From: Amycolatopsis sp. DSM 110486
GTDB lineage: Bacteria; Actinomycetota; Actinomycetes; Mycobacteriales; Pseudonocardiaceae
Assembly (NCBI RefSeq): GCF_019468465.1
Contig: NZ_CP080519.1
Span: 4,293,001 to 4,357,000 of the forward strand
Length of the DNA: 64,000 nt
Direction: 5' to 3'
The position numbers were made by a program, and so were the translations under genes. Position 1 is the stretch's first letter. Each line of letters begins with the position of its first letter. This document shows, in pieces, positions 52,602 to 61,092 of the stretch. The notes beneath the pieces are model-generated. The model worked only from the letters and a program-made list of their open reading frames with translations. It was not told the DNA's origin and ran no database searches.

Positions 52602-53176
52602 AGCGGGCGATCGGCGCTCTGCTGGCCGCCGCGCTTGTGGTGGCCGGCTGCTCCACGGGCAAGGACGCCGTCGTCTCCGGCGGCACGTTCAGCTTCGTGT
52701 CGCCGGGCGGCCAGGTCGACATCAAGTACCCGGTCGCGCAGCGCCAGACCGCGCCCACGCTGGCCGGCGACGACCTCATGAACGAAGGCAAGCAGCTCTC
52801 CATCGCCGACTTCCCCGGCCAGGTGCTGGTGATCAACCTGTGGGGCCAGTGGTGTGGCCCATGCCGCGCGGAGGCGCCGGAACTCGAGACCGCCAGCAAG
52901 GAGTTGGCCCCGCTCGGCGCCAAGCTCATCGGCCTCGACGTCCGCGACCCGGCCCGCTCGGTCGCCCAGGACTTCGTGCGCGACCGCGACATCACGTACC
53001 CGTCCATCTGGGACGCTTCGGGCCGCGTGCTGCTGAGCCTCGAGGGCTACCCCCGCAACCTCATCCCCTCGACCATCGTGCTCGACAAGCAGCACCGCGT
53101 CGCCGCGATCTTCCTGCGGGACGTCCTGGCGTCGGATCTGATGCCGACGGTGAAGGGCCTGCTGGCCGAGAAGTAG
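52598..53176 (+). CDS. TlpA/ResA-like thioredoxin lipoprotein
   Basis: 192 residues. Lipoprotein signal AIGALLAAALVVAGCSTG, then a thioredoxin fold with the active site WGQWCGPCRAEAPELE (Cys86 and Cys89), and cis-Pro in LIPSTIVLDKQ. It reduces disulfides of apocytochrome c or other exported proteins so heme can be attached, using electrons passed by CcdA downstream. Corresponds to Rv0526. Confidence 0.93.
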   Translation: MKRAIGALLAAALVVAGCSTGKDAVVSGGTFSFVSPGGQVDIKYPVAQRQTAPTLAGDDLMNEGKQLSIADFPGQVLVINLWGQWCGPCRAEAPELETASKELAPLGAKLIGLDVRDPARSVAQDFVRDRDITYPSIWDASGRVLLSLEGYPRNLIPSTIVLDKQHRVAAIFLRDVLASDLMPTVKGLLAEK

Positions 53177-53195
53177 CCCGCCTGCCCGCTCGCTC

Positions 53196-53244
53196 ACTCG
53201 GTGACCGGCGCGGCCGGATCCGTCCGGCAACGCCGGTCACGAGT
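53196..53244 (+). terminator. Hairpin between the thioredoxin gene and ccdA
   Basis: 10-bp arms GTGACCGGCG (53201-53210) and CGCCGGTCAC (53231-53240), flanked by ACTC/GAGT pairs, with an inner 6-bp stem GCCGGA/TCCGGC. It splits the cytochrome maturation genes into two transcription units, supported by a -10 box just upstream of ccdA. Confidence 0.65.
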
Positions 53245-53320
53245 GGGACCTTGGTCCCCTTCGGGCTGTGGCGTACGTCCTGTGAGCTGCCCCCGCCCGT
53301 CTTACGCGAAGCTCACTGCC

Positions 53321-53326
53321 TACTCT
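53321..53326 (+). promoter_or_regulatory. -10 box of ccdA, leaderless candidate
   Basis: TACTCT ends 7 nt before the GTG at 53334, without a Shine-Dalgarno between. Confidence 0.5.
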
Positions 53327-53333
53327 CAAGTGC

Positions 53334-54107
53334 GTGAACTCCGTGTCCGAGCTGGCGATCTCCGGACCGCTGCTGCTCGCCGCGGGCGTGGCGTTGCTGG
53401 CCGGCGCGATCTCGTTCGCGTCGCCCTGCGTGGTGCCGCTCGTGCCCGGGTACCTGGCGTACCTGGCGGCGCTGGTGGGAGCCGACGCGCCGGCGGTGAG
53501 TGTCGACGAGGAACGCAAGAAGGGCCGCTACGCCGTGCTCGGCGCCGCGGGTCTGTTCGTGCTCGGGTTCACCGTCGTGTTCGTCGCGACGCTCGGCACG
53601 CTCGTCTGGCTCGCGGACACGTTGCTGATCAACCAGGACCTGCTGCAGCGCATCGGCGGTGTGCTCACGATCGCGATGGCGCTGGTGTTCCTCGGCTGGA
53701 TCCCGGGCCTGCAGCGAGAGGTCCGCTCGCACCGCGTGCCGGGCGGCGGGATCTGGGGCGCGCCGCTGCTGGGTGCCGTGTTCGGCCTCGGCTGGACGCC
53801 GTGCATCGGCCCGACGCTCTCGGCTGTCACGAGCCTCGCGAGCGCCACGGGCGGCGCGGCCGCGCGCGGGTACCTGCTGGTGCTTGTCTACTGCCTGGGC
53901 CTCGGCCTGCCGTTCCTGCTGATCGCGCTCGGCGCCCGCTGGGCCGTGCGCGCCACCGACTGGCTGCGCCGCAACGGCCGCCGCGTGCAGCTCATCGGCG
54001 GCGGGCTGCTGATGGTCGTCGGCATCCTGCTCGTCACCGGACTCTGGGGAGACGTCATGGGCTGGCTCCGCAACTCCGTCGCCTCGAACCTGGTGTTGCC
54101 ACTGTGA
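53334..54107 (+). CDS. ccdA: Cytochrome c biogenesis protein CcdA
   Basis: 257 residues, six membrane helices. Redox cysteines are in FASPCVVPLVPGYLAYL and LGWTPCIGPTLSAV. It carries electrons across the membrane from thioredoxin to the TlpA/ResA protein encoded just upstream. The GTG start fits a leaderless transcript. The stop overlaps the resB GTG by 4 nt. Confidence 0.95.
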   Translation: MNSVSELAISGPLLLAAGVALLAGAISFASPCVVPLVPGYLAYLAALVGADAPAVSVDEERKKGRYAVLGAAGLFVLGFTVVFVATLGTLVWLADTLLINQDLLQRIGGVLTIAMALVFLGWIPGLQREVRSHRVPGGGIWGAPLLGAVFGLGWTPCIGPTLSAVTSLASATGGAAARGYLLVLVYCLGLGLPFLLIALGARWAVRATDWLRRNGRRVQLIGGGLLMVVGILLVTGLWGDVMGWLRNSVASNLVLPL

Positions 54108-55714
54108 CCACCACTGAAGCGCCCCCGGCCAGCCCGCAGCACCCTTACCGGCCCTCGGCCGGCAAGCAGCTGCTCGCCTTCCTGCGCAACACCTGGCGCG
54201 GCCTCACGTCGATGCGCACCGCGCTCGTGCTGCTGTTCCTGCTGGCGCTCGCCGCGCTGCCCGGCGCCCTGCTGCCGCAGAACCGGCTCAACGCGGCCAA
54301 GGTCGACGAGTACATCACCAGCCACGGCTGGTGGGGCACCCTGCTCGACAAGCTGGAGTTCTACGACGTCTACTCCAGCGTCTGGTTCTCGGCGATCTAC
54401 CTGCTGCTGATGATCTCGCTCATCGGCTGCCTCACGCCGCGCAGCTGGGACTACGTCAAGCAGATGCGCGCGAAGCCCGTGCTGACGCCGCGCAACCTGG
54501 CGCGCATGCCGCACCACCGCATCGTCCGCACCTCGCGCACGCCCGAGTCGATCCGCGAAGACGTGCGCAAGCAGCTTTCCGGCTGGCGCAGGATCGAGCG
54601 TGACGAAGACGACGGCGGCGGCTACAGCATCTCCGCCGAACGCGGCTACCTGCGCGAGACCGGCAACCTGCTCTTCCACTTCGGCATGCTCGGCCTGATC
54701 ATCTTTTTCGCCCTCGGCAAGCTCTACAGCTACGAGGGCCAGGTCATCGTGCAGGCCGACGGCAGCCAGTTCTGCAACTCCGGCATCTACAACTACGACT
54801 CGTTCGAAGCCGGCCTGCGCATCGACGGCACCGACCTCGACGCGTTCTGCGTGAAGGTCAACGACTTCACCGCGAACTACACGCCCGCCGGCGAGGCCGA
54901 CTACTACCACTCGAACATCCAGTACCAGTCGGGCGACGACCTCAAGACCAACACGTGGCGGCCGTACAACCTCCAGGTCAACGATCCGCTGCGCACCGTC
55001 GGCGACCGCGTCTACCTGCTGGGCAACGGCTACTCGCCCCAGTTCACCGTGACGTTCCCGAACGGCGAGCAGCGCACGCAGAACACGCAGTGGCGGCCCA
55101 CCGACACGACCACGATGCTCTCGCAGGGCGCCACGAAGTTCGACCAGCCCGGCATCACCGACGAGATCCAGCGGCGCACCAAGCAGCTCGCGATCACCGG
55201 GGTGCTCGCGCCGACTTCGTTCGTCCACGGCGGGATCCTCACCTCCACCGCGCCCGAGCTGAACAACCCGATGGTCGCCGTCGACGTGCTGCGCGGCGAC
55301 CTCGGCCTCGACGCGGGCCGCGGGCAGTCGGTGTTCGAGGTCGACCAGGGCCGAGTGGCCGACGGGCGCCTCAAGCGCGTCGCGCGGCAGAACCTGGCCA
55401 TCGGCCAGTCGGTGACGCTCGACGACGGCACCAAGGTCCGCTTCGACGGCGTGAACAAGTGGGTGAACCTCCAGATCTCCCACGACCCCACGCAGGTGTT
55501 CGTGCTCGGCTTCGCGATCGTGATGTTCGTGGGCCTGGGCGGATCGTTGCTGGTCAAGCGGCGGCGGGTGTGGGTGCGGGTGCGCCCGGGTGACGACGGA
55601 CACGCGGGTACCGTGATCGAGGTCGCCGGGCTGGCGCGCACCGACCAGGCAGGGTACGGCGAAGAGTTCCAGCGGATCAGCGAACGGCTGGTCACGGGCC
55701 GGAAAGGCAGCTGA
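54104..55714 (+). CDS. resB: Cytochrome c biogenesis protein ResB (Ccs1)
   Basis: 536 residues from the coupled GTG at 54104. Membrane helices include TALVLLFLLALAALPGALLP, VWFSAIYLLLMISLIGCLTP, LLFHFGMLGLIIFFALGK and the C-terminal VFVLGFAIVMFVGLGGSLLV. A large extracytoplasmic domain lies between the third and the last. With CcsB it forms the System II heme lyase. Corresponds to Rv0528. Confidence 0.94.
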   Translation: MTTTEAPPASPQHPYRPSAGKQLLAFLRNTWRGLTSMRTALVLLFLLALAALPGALLPQNRLNAAKVDEYITSHGWWGTLLDKLEFYDVYSSVWFSAIYLLLMISLIGCLTPRSWDYVKQMRAKPVLTPRNLARMPHHRIVRTSRTPESIREDVRKQLSGWRRIERDEDDGGGYSISAERGYLRETGNLLFHFGMLGLIIFFALGKLYSYEGQVIVQADGSQFCNSGIYNYDSFEAGLRIDGTDLDAFCVKVNDFTANYTPAGEADYYHSNIQYQSGDDLKTNTWRPYNLQVNDPLRTVGDRVYLLGNGYSPQFTVTFPNGEQRTQNTQWRPTDTTTMLSQGATKFDQPGITDEIQRRTKQLAITGVLAPTSFVHGGILTSTAPELNNPMVAVDVLRGDLGLDAGRGQSVFEVDQGRVADGRLKRVARQNLAIGQSVTLDDGTKVRFDGVNKWVNLQISHDPTQVFVLGFAIVMFVGLGGSLLVKRRRVWVRVRPGDDGHAGTVIEVAGLARTDQAGYGEEFQRISERLVTGRKGS

Positions 55715-55717
55715 GGC

Positions 55718-56695
55718 ATGCAGATCAACGAGACGTTGTCGCAGTACAGCGACTGGTTCTACACCACCACGGTGGCGATCTATGTCCTCGCGCTCCTGCT
55801 CTCGCTGTTCGAGCAGGCCTTCGGCGCGAAGGGCCGCCAGGCCCACGCGCGCAGCGCGCAGAAGTCGCTGGTCGGCGCCGGCGGGCCGGTGATCGAGGAC
55901 GCCGACAACCCGGCTGAGCCCGAGGCCCCGCGCGAGGTCGGCCGCGCCGAGCGCATCGGCCGCATGGGTGCGTCGCTGCTGGTGCTGGGCGCGCTGCTGC
56001 AGCTCACCGCGATCGTGCTGCGCGGCCTCGCCGTGCACCGCGCGCCGTGGGGCAACATGTACGAGTACGGCATGGCGGTCACCTTCATCACGGTGGTCGC
56101 GTGGCTGATCGTGATCCGGAAGTTCCCGGTGCGCCACCTCACGGGCTTCCTGCTGCTGCCCGTCGTGATCCTGATGTTCATCAACGGCACGCTGCTCTAC
56201 ACGGTGGCCGCGCCGGTCGTGCCCGCGCTGCAGTCGTACTGGCTCTACATCCACGTGTCGGCCGCGATCATCGGCTCCGGCGTGTTCCTGGTGCCCGGCG
56301 TGGCGAGCGTGCTCTACCTCTTCCGCACCGCGTACGACCGCAACCCGGCCAAGTTCCCCGGCTTCGGCCCGAAGCTCCCGGCCGCCGACGTGCTCGACCG
56401 CATCGCCTACCGCGCCACGATCGTGGCGTTCCCCATCTTCACCTTCGGCGTGCTGTGCGGCGCGGTGTGGGCCGAGGCCGCGTGGGGCCGGTTCTGGGGC
56501 TGGGACCCGAAGGAGACCGTCGCCTTCATCGCGTGGGTCGTTTACGCCGCCTACCTGCACTCCCGCGCCACCGCGGGATGGCGCGGCACGCGGGCGGCCG
56601 TGATCAACATCGTCGGTTTCGCGGTGACGATCTTCAACCTGTTCTTCATCAACCTGGTGACTGCCGGACTGCACTCCTACGCAGGGGTGAACTGA
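55718..56695 (+). CDS. ccsB: Cytochrome c biogenesis protein CcsB (ResC)
   Basis: 325 residues, with eight hydrophobic segments. The heme-handling WWD motif reads WGRFWGWDPKETVAFIAWVV, with histidines in VYAAYLHSRA and TAGLHSYAGVN. It moves heme across the membrane and joins it to apocytochromes with ResB. It follows resB by 3 nt. Confidence 0.95.
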   Translation: MQINETLSQYSDWFYTTTVAIYVLALLLSLFEQAFGAKGRQAHARSAQKSLVGAGGPVIEDADNPAEPEAPREVGRAERIGRMGASLLVLGALLQLTAIVLRGLAVHRAPWGNMYEYGMAVTFITVVAWLIVIRKFPVRHLTGFLLLPVVILMFINGTLLYTVAAPVVPALQSYWLYIHVSAAIIGSGVFLVPGVASVLYLFRTAYDRNPAKFPGFGPKLPAADVLDRIAYRATIVAFPIFTFGVLCGAVWAEAAWGRFWGWDPKETVAFIAWVVYAAYLHSRATAGWRGTRAAVINIVGFAVTIFNLFFINLVTAGLHSYAGVN

Positions 56696-56784
56696 CCGGG
56701 GGTCCACGCGGTTCGTAACACTCCACCCGACTACCGTCGATACCTGAGGATCCAGCAGGCGGTGCGATCGGGAGGTTGGCAGCG

Positions 56785-58134
56785 GTGACCGGACCCAGCG
56801 AAGAGGCGGCCACCCGGGCGGAGTCCGGCGGTGTTCCAGGGCCGCCCGAGCAGGCTCAGGCACAGCCCGAACCCGCTCCGGAACCGGCGGCCGAACTGTT
56901 CTCCGACGAACGCACGGACTCGACGCCGCACCCGTCCGCGGACGCGTATGAGGCCCAGCCGACTCAGGTCGTGGCCTCGCCCAACCCGAACTCGGGCCCG
57001 CACGCCGTGCCGGGTCAGCCCGTCGCGCAGGCGGCCCAGCCGGCGCAGCCCGGCCAGGTTCCGCCCGGGTACGCGCAGCAGCAGTACGACCAGAACCTTC
57101 CGCCGCTGCAGCCGCAGCAGCAGTACCCGCCCGCGGGTTACCCGCAGCAGCAGCAACCGCAGCAGCAGCCTTCGGTCCTGCCGCAGCCGGGCGGCCGGCA
57201 CTCGGCCGTGCCCGACGACCTGACCACCGCGCACTTGGTGAAGCAGGCGAAGCGCACGCCGCAGTCCGGCTGGCGCAAGGCGCTGTTCGTGGGCACCGGC
57301 AAGCTGCTCAACCCCGGCGAAAGCCCGGCCGACACGCGCCGGCGCGAGCTGATCGCGCGCGTGAACCAGCCGCTGCGCGGGTGCTACAAGATCGCGATGC
57401 TGTCGCTCAAGGGCGGCGTCGGCAAGACCACCACCACGACCACGCTGGGCTCGACCTTCGCCTCGCTGCGCGGCGACCGCGTGGTGGCCGTGGACGCGAA
57501 CCCGGACCGCGGCACGCTGTCGCAGAAGATCGCCATCGAGACCACGGCGACCGTGCGGCACCTGCTGCGCGACGCCGAGAAGATCACCCGCTACAGCGAC
57601 GTCCGCTCGTACACCTCACAGGGTTCGAGCCGGCTGGAGATCCTCGCCAGCGAGCAGGACCCGGCTGTGTCGGAGGCCTTCTCCGAGACCGACTACCGGC
57701 GCACGGTCAACCTGCTGGAGCACTTCTACAACATCGTGCTCACCGACTGCGGCACCGGCTTGATGCACTCGGCGATGAAGGGCGTGCTCGACGTCGCCGA
57801 CTCACTCGTGGTCGTCTCGTCGGGCTCGGTCGACGGTGCCCGCAGCGCCTCGGCCACGCTCGACTGGCTCGAGGCCCACGGCTACGGCGACCTGGTGAAG
57901 CGCTCGGTCGTGGTCATCAACTCCGTGCGCCCGAAGGGCAGCTCGGTCGACCTCGACAAGCTCTCGGCCCACTTCGGCGCGAAGGTCCGCGCCGTGTGCC
58001 GCATCCCGTTCGACGCGCACCTCGAGGAGGGCGCGGAGGTCGAGCTGGAACGCCTGGGCGGCGACACGCGCCTGGCGCTGCTGGAGCTGGCGGCGACGGT
58101 GGCCGACGGCTTCGGGGCGCAGCAGTACCGCTGA
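56785..58134 (+). CDS. MinD/ParA-like ATPase with a Gln/Pro-rich N-terminal domain
   Basis: 449 residues from the GTG at 56785 (GGAGG 9 nt upstream; TTG at 56776 possible). Residues 1-150 are Pro/Gln-rich, then a linker, then a P-loop ATPase with deviant Walker A SLKGGVGKTTTTTTLGS, VVAVDANPDRGTLSQ and IVLTDCGTGL. This architecture resembles Rv0530 and the ESX-associated EspI family. Likely a membrane- or partner-recruited ATPase; the partner is unknown. Located right behind ccsB. Confidence 0.87.
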   Translation: MTGPSEEAATRAESGGVPGPPEQAQAQPEPAPEPAAELFSDERTDSTPHPSADAYEAQPTQVVASPNPNSGPHAVPGQPVAQAAQPAQPGQVPPGYAQQQYDQNLPPLQPQQQYPPAGYPQQQQPQQQPSVLPQPGGRHSAVPDDLTTAHLVKQAKRTPQSGWRKALFVGTGKLLNPGESPADTRRRELIARVNQPLRGCYKIAMLSLKGGVGKTTTTTTLGSTFASLRGDRVVAVDANPDRGTLSQKIAIETTATVRHLLRDAEKITRYSDVRSYTSQGSSRLEILASEQDPAVSEAFSETDYRRTVNLLEHFYNIVLTDCGTGLMHSAMKGVLDVADSLVVVSSGSVDGARSASATLDWLEAHGYGDLVKRSVVVINSVRPKGSSVDLDKLSAHFGAKVRAVCRIPFDAHLEEGAEVELERLGGDTRLALLELAATVADGFGAQQYR

Positions 58135-58197
58135 GCCAAGACCGCTGATTCAGTACCGCTGCTCGGTAGCACGGAGCCCGGTTCGTAAAGCGTTGCG

Positions 58198-58230
58198 AAA
58201 GCGCCCCGGCCGCACGTGCTGGGGCGCTTT
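58198..58230. terminator. Bidirectional terminator
   Basis: 10-bp arms AAAGCGCCCC (58198-58207) and GGGGCGCTTT (58221-58230) with a 13-nt loop and a TTT run on both sides. It separates the ParA-like gene from the convergent small membrane protein gene. Confidence 0.8.
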
Positions 58231-58246
58231 TACGTCTTGCCGGCGC

Positions 58247-58432
58247 TCAGGCGTCCGGGTCGTCGGTGGGCCGCTTGCGCTGCTGCTCGCCGAGCTTGCG
58301 CAGGAAGTCGGGGTCGTCGTCGGGCGCGAGGGTGGGCCGCCGATCGGGCACACCGATGCGTTGCGCGCCGAAGGCCCGCCACAACAGAACGGCGATGGTG
58401 ATCGCGCCCACCGCTGCGAGCAGAGCAATCAT
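58247..58432 (-). CDS. Small single-pass membrane protein
   Basis: 61 residues. One membrane helix (LLAAVGAITIAVLLWRAFG) and a charged tail with repeated Asp/Arg (DDDPDFLRKLGEQQRKRPTD). Position next to a terminator and before bldC suggests a conserved tail-anchored-like protein found beside Rv0530 in related genomes. Function unknown. Confidence 0.7.
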   Translation of the reverse strand: MIALLAAVGAITIAVLLWRAFGAQRIGVPDRRPTLAPDDDPDFLRKLGEQQRKRPTDDPDA

Positions 58433-58519
58433 GCCCGGTCCTTCCGTCGTGCAAGGCCTTGCCGGTTCCCCAGGTTAGCCCCAAAACGCCGCGCCGGCCC
58501 GAACCCCGGGTACGACGAA

Positions 58520-58571
58520 GGGTCGTGACCGGTAAGAGGTGCGGGAAGTCACCTCTTACCACTCACGACCC
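58520..58571 (-). terminator. Long nested hairpin after bldC
   Basis: Outer arms GGGTCGTGA/TCACGACCC (58520-58528, 58563-58571), a 2-nt internal loop, and inner arms GGTAAGAGGTG/CACCTCTTACC (58531-58541, 58550-58560) around an 8-nt loop. It lies 15 nt after the bldC stop in transcription direction. Confidence 0.75.
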
Positions 58572-58586
58572 TCTCGTCGCGGTGGT

Positions 58587-58799
58587 TCAGGCCTTGCGGG
58601 CCGGTTCGCTCGCGTCGGTGGTGAGCTCGGCGAGGAGCTCGTTCACCTCGGACTCGCGGAACCTGCGGTGCCCGCCCGGGGTCCGGATCGAGCCGATCCG
58701 GCCGGCCGTGGCCCACCGGGTGACCGTCTTCGGGTCCACCCGGAACAAGGCGGCCACCTCTCCCGGGGTGAGCAACCTTCCGCCCATCGTCGCGGTCAT
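58587..58799 (-). CDS. bldC: Developmental regulator BldC
   Basis: 70 residues from an ATG with AAGGAGG 7 nt upstream. The MerR-like HTH reads LLTPGEVAALFRVDPKTVTR then WATAGRIGSIRTPGGHRRFR, nearly the same as S. coelicolor BldC. BldC binds direct repeats cooperatively and delays sporulation genes. It is monocistronic, divergent from an AsnC-type regulator, and has an unusually strong hairpin downstream. Confidence 0.93.
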   Translation of the reverse strand: MTATMGGRLLTPGEVAALFRVDPKTVTRWATAGRIGSIRTPGGHRRFRESEVNELLAELTTDASEPARKA

Positions 58800-59174
58800 T
58801 TTCCGCCTCCTTAACGACCTACTTGCTATACCGGAGGCATCGGGCCTTTCGCCCGTCGCGCCGGGGTAGCCAACGCGGCAATCGTGGCACTTCACCCGTC
58901 GGGTACTCGAACGGTTGTCCTTGAGTAAAGAGCCCTTAAAGTGCAAAAGGGACATAACCTCTGGCGTCCTCCCGTGTGTGAAGTCCTTGTTCAAATGGCT
59001 CTGACCAGGAGGTTTTCTTCTGCGGAGCGGCGGCCTCAGGTAAAGACGCGCCAAAGGGGCATCGCGGGCGATAGCGGCCATCGGCGACGTTGTGACGCAG
59101 TAGACACTCTGTCCGTTGATCCGGGCGTCTTACCTTCCCTGCGACCGGCGCGGGCCGCGAAGCATAATGAGCCG
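58800..59174. other. 375-bp divergent regulatory region of bldC and the AsnC-type gene
   Basis: No gene supported. It contains an AT-richer patch 58915-58960 with an imperfect palindrome CCCTT-N9-AAGGG (58933-58951), a candidate binding site, and the CATAAT -10 of the AsnC-type gene at its end. The long leader suggests complex control of bldC. The promoter of bldC itself could not be fixed. Confidence 0.5.
59163..59168 (+). promoter_or_regulatory. -10 box of the AsnC-type regulator gene, leaderless candidate
   Basis: CATAAT ends 6 nt before the GTG at 59175. This is one of the best -10 matches in the window, with no Shine-Dalgarno following. Confidence 0.55.
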
Positions 59175-59648
59175 GTGGATCAGCTGGACCGGAAGATCAT
59201 CGCGGCGTTGCGGGTCAACGGCCGGGCCACCTACGCCGACCTCGGCCGTTCCGTCGGTTTGTCGGCCTCGTCGGTGCACGAGCGCGTGGGCAAGCTCGAG
59301 GCCGCGGGGGTGATCACCGGCTACCACGCGATGGTGGACCCGGGCACCGTCGGTCTGGGCGTCACGGCGCTGGTGGGCATCCACCCGACGGACACCGCCA
59401 CCGACGAGGACGTGGCCACCGCACTCGGCGAGCTCGCCGAGGTGGAGAGCTGCTACGCCGTGGCCGGCGACGAGGCGTTCGTGGTGAAGGTGCGCGTGTC
59501 GACCGTCGACGAGCTGGAGCACACACTCGGGCGGCTGCGGCGCATCCCGGGCGTCGGGCGCACCAACACGACGGTGGTGCTCTCGACCCGCTTCGAGGGT
59601 CGCCCGAACAACGCGGGCCTGGACGAAGAGGCCGAGAACAAGGCGTAG
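59175..59648 (+). CDS. Lrp/AsnC family transcriptional regulator
   Basis: 157 residues from the GTG at 59175 (DQLDRKIIAALRVNGRATYA). AsnC-type HTH (DLGRSVGLSASSVHERVGKL) and a RAM ligand-binding domain ending in NTTVVLSTRFEGRPNN. Such regulators sense amino acids. It precedes a DUF4229 gene (with overlapping signals) and a cysteine desulfhydrase-like gene, so cysteine or sulfur amino acids may be the effector (inference). Confidence 0.9.
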   Translation: MDQLDRKIIAALRVNGRATYADLGRSVGLSASSVHERVGKLEAAGVITGYHAMVDPGTVGLGVTALVGIHPTDTATDEDVATALGELAEVESCYAVAGDEAFVVKVRVSTVDELEHTLGRLRRIPGVGRTNTTVVLSTRFEGRPNNAGLDEEAENKA

Positions 59649-59659
59649 CCTCCCTTGAT

Positions 59660-59971
59660 GTGAGCGAATCGCCGGAACCCGAATCGCCGGAAAACCTGCC
59701 CCGTGACCTGACGCTGTACCTGGTCGCGCGCTTCGCGCTGGTGGCCGTGGTCGCCTGGGTGCTGTCGCTGGTCGGGGTGCCGCTGCTGGTGTCCCTCCTC
59801 ATCGGGCTCGTCGTGGGCCTGCCGCTGGGTCTGCTGCTGTTCCGCAAGCTCAACGCGCGCGTGACGGCCGGGCTGGCCAAGCGCAACGAGTCGCGGGCTC
59901 GTGCGCGGGCCGCCCTGCGCGCCCAGTTGCGCGGCGACCTCCCGTCGAACCCGGGCGACGAGGCCGCGTGA
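59660..59971 (+). CDS. DUF4229 domain-containing membrane protein
   Basis: 103 residues, GTG start. Two membrane segments ([20 protein letters not shown] and [19 protein letters not shown]) and an Arg/Ala-rich cytoplasmic tail. DUF4229 is actinobacterial with no known function. The stop overlaps the next GTG by 4 nt, so it is coupled to the cysteine desulfhydrase-like gene. Confidence 0.82.
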   Translation: MSESPEPESPENLPRDLTLYLVARFALVAVVAWVLSLVGVPLLVSLLIGLVVGLPLGLLLFRKLNARVTAGLAKRNESRARARAALRAQLRGDLPSNPGDEAA

Positions 59972-61044
59972 GCAGGCTCCACAACCGGGCCTGGGTGCGT
60001 GAGGCCGTCCGCATCATCGAGGCCGACGCGAACCGCAGCGCCGACACCCACCTGCACGTGTTCCCACTGCCCCAGGAATGGGGCGTCGACCTTTACCTGA
60101 AGGACGAGTCCGTGCACCCCACGGGCTCGCTCAAGCACCGGCTGGCCCGGTCGCTGCTGCTCTACGGCCTGGTCAACGGCCAGATCGGCCCGGACACCAC
60201 GCTCATCGAGGCCTCCAGCGGCTCGACGGCGGTGTCCGAGGCGTACTTCGCGCGCATGCTGGGCCTCAAGTTCGTGACCGTGGTGCCGCGGCGCACGAGC
60301 AAGGAGAAGATCGCCCTCATCGAGTTCTACGGCGGCGACTGCCACTACGTCGACCGCGCCCCGGACATGTACCCGGAGGCCGAACGCCTCGCCGCCGAGT
60401 GCGGCGGGCACTACCTCGACCAGTTCACCTACGCCGAGCGCGCGACCGACTGGCGCGGCAACAACAACATCGCGGAATCGGTGTTCGCGCAGATGCGCGC
60501 CGAGCGGCATCCGGTGCCGTCGTGGATCGTCGTGGGCGCCGGGACGGGCGGCACGAGCGCGACGTTCGGGCGGTACGTGCGGTACAAGCGCCATACGACC
60601 AAGATCGCCGTGGTGGATCCGGAGAACTCGTCCTTCTTCAGTGCCTGGGAGACCGGGGCGCTGGACTACTCGACGGGGATGCCGTCGCGGATCGAGGGGA
60701 TCGGCCGGCCGCGGGTGGAGCCGTCGTTCGTGCCCGGGGTGATCGACGAGATGTTCTCGGTGCCGGATGCCGGGTCGCTTGCCGCCATCCGGTTGTTGCG
60801 GGACCACACGGGGCACTGGGCCGGTGGGTCTACGGGGACGAACCTGTACGGCGCGTTTTTGCTGATCTCGCGGATGATCGCCGAGGGGCAGGCCGGGTCT
60901 GTCGTCACGTTGTTGTGTGACGGTGGGGATCGGTATGCGAACACGTACTACTCGGATGAGTGGTTGGCGGAGCAGGATCTCGATATCGCGCCGTATCGGG
61001 CGAAGTTCGATGAGTTTCTGCTGACCGGTCGGTTTGAGGGGTAG
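59968..61044 (+). CDS. cds1: PLP-dependent cysteine desulfhydrase-like enzyme (Cds1 type)
   Basis: 358 residues. Fold type II PLP enzyme with Lys56 in [57 protein letters not shown] and [15 protein letters not shown]. It matches mycobacterial Cds1 (Rv3684), which breaks cysteine to sulfide, pyruvate and ammonia and supports redox balance; cysteine synthase activity cannot be excluded. From about 60.6 kb to its end the codon use changes to more GGG/TTG/GAT. Confidence 0.88.
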   Translation: MSRLHNRAWVREAVRIIEADANRSADTHLHVFPLPQEWGVDLYLKDESVHPTGSLKHRLARSLLLYGLVNGQIGPDTTLIEASSGSTAVSEAYFARMLGLKFVTVVPRRTSKEKIALIEFYGGDCHYVDRAPDMYPEAERLAAECGGHYLDQFTYAERATDWRGNNNIAESVFAQMRAERHPVPSWIVVGAGTGGTSATFGRYVRYKRHTTKIAVVDPENSSFFSAWETGALDYSTGMPSRIEGIGRPRVEPSFVPGVIDEMFSVPDAGSLAAIRLLRDHTGHWAGGSTGTNLYGAFLLISRMIAEGQAGSVVTLLCDGGDRYANTYYSDEWLAEQDLDIAPYRAKFDEFLLTGRFEG

Positions 61045-61092
61045 GTCCGCGTCCGTGCAGGTCCTCGCAGGGGCGTGTTGCGTGGGTTGTGG

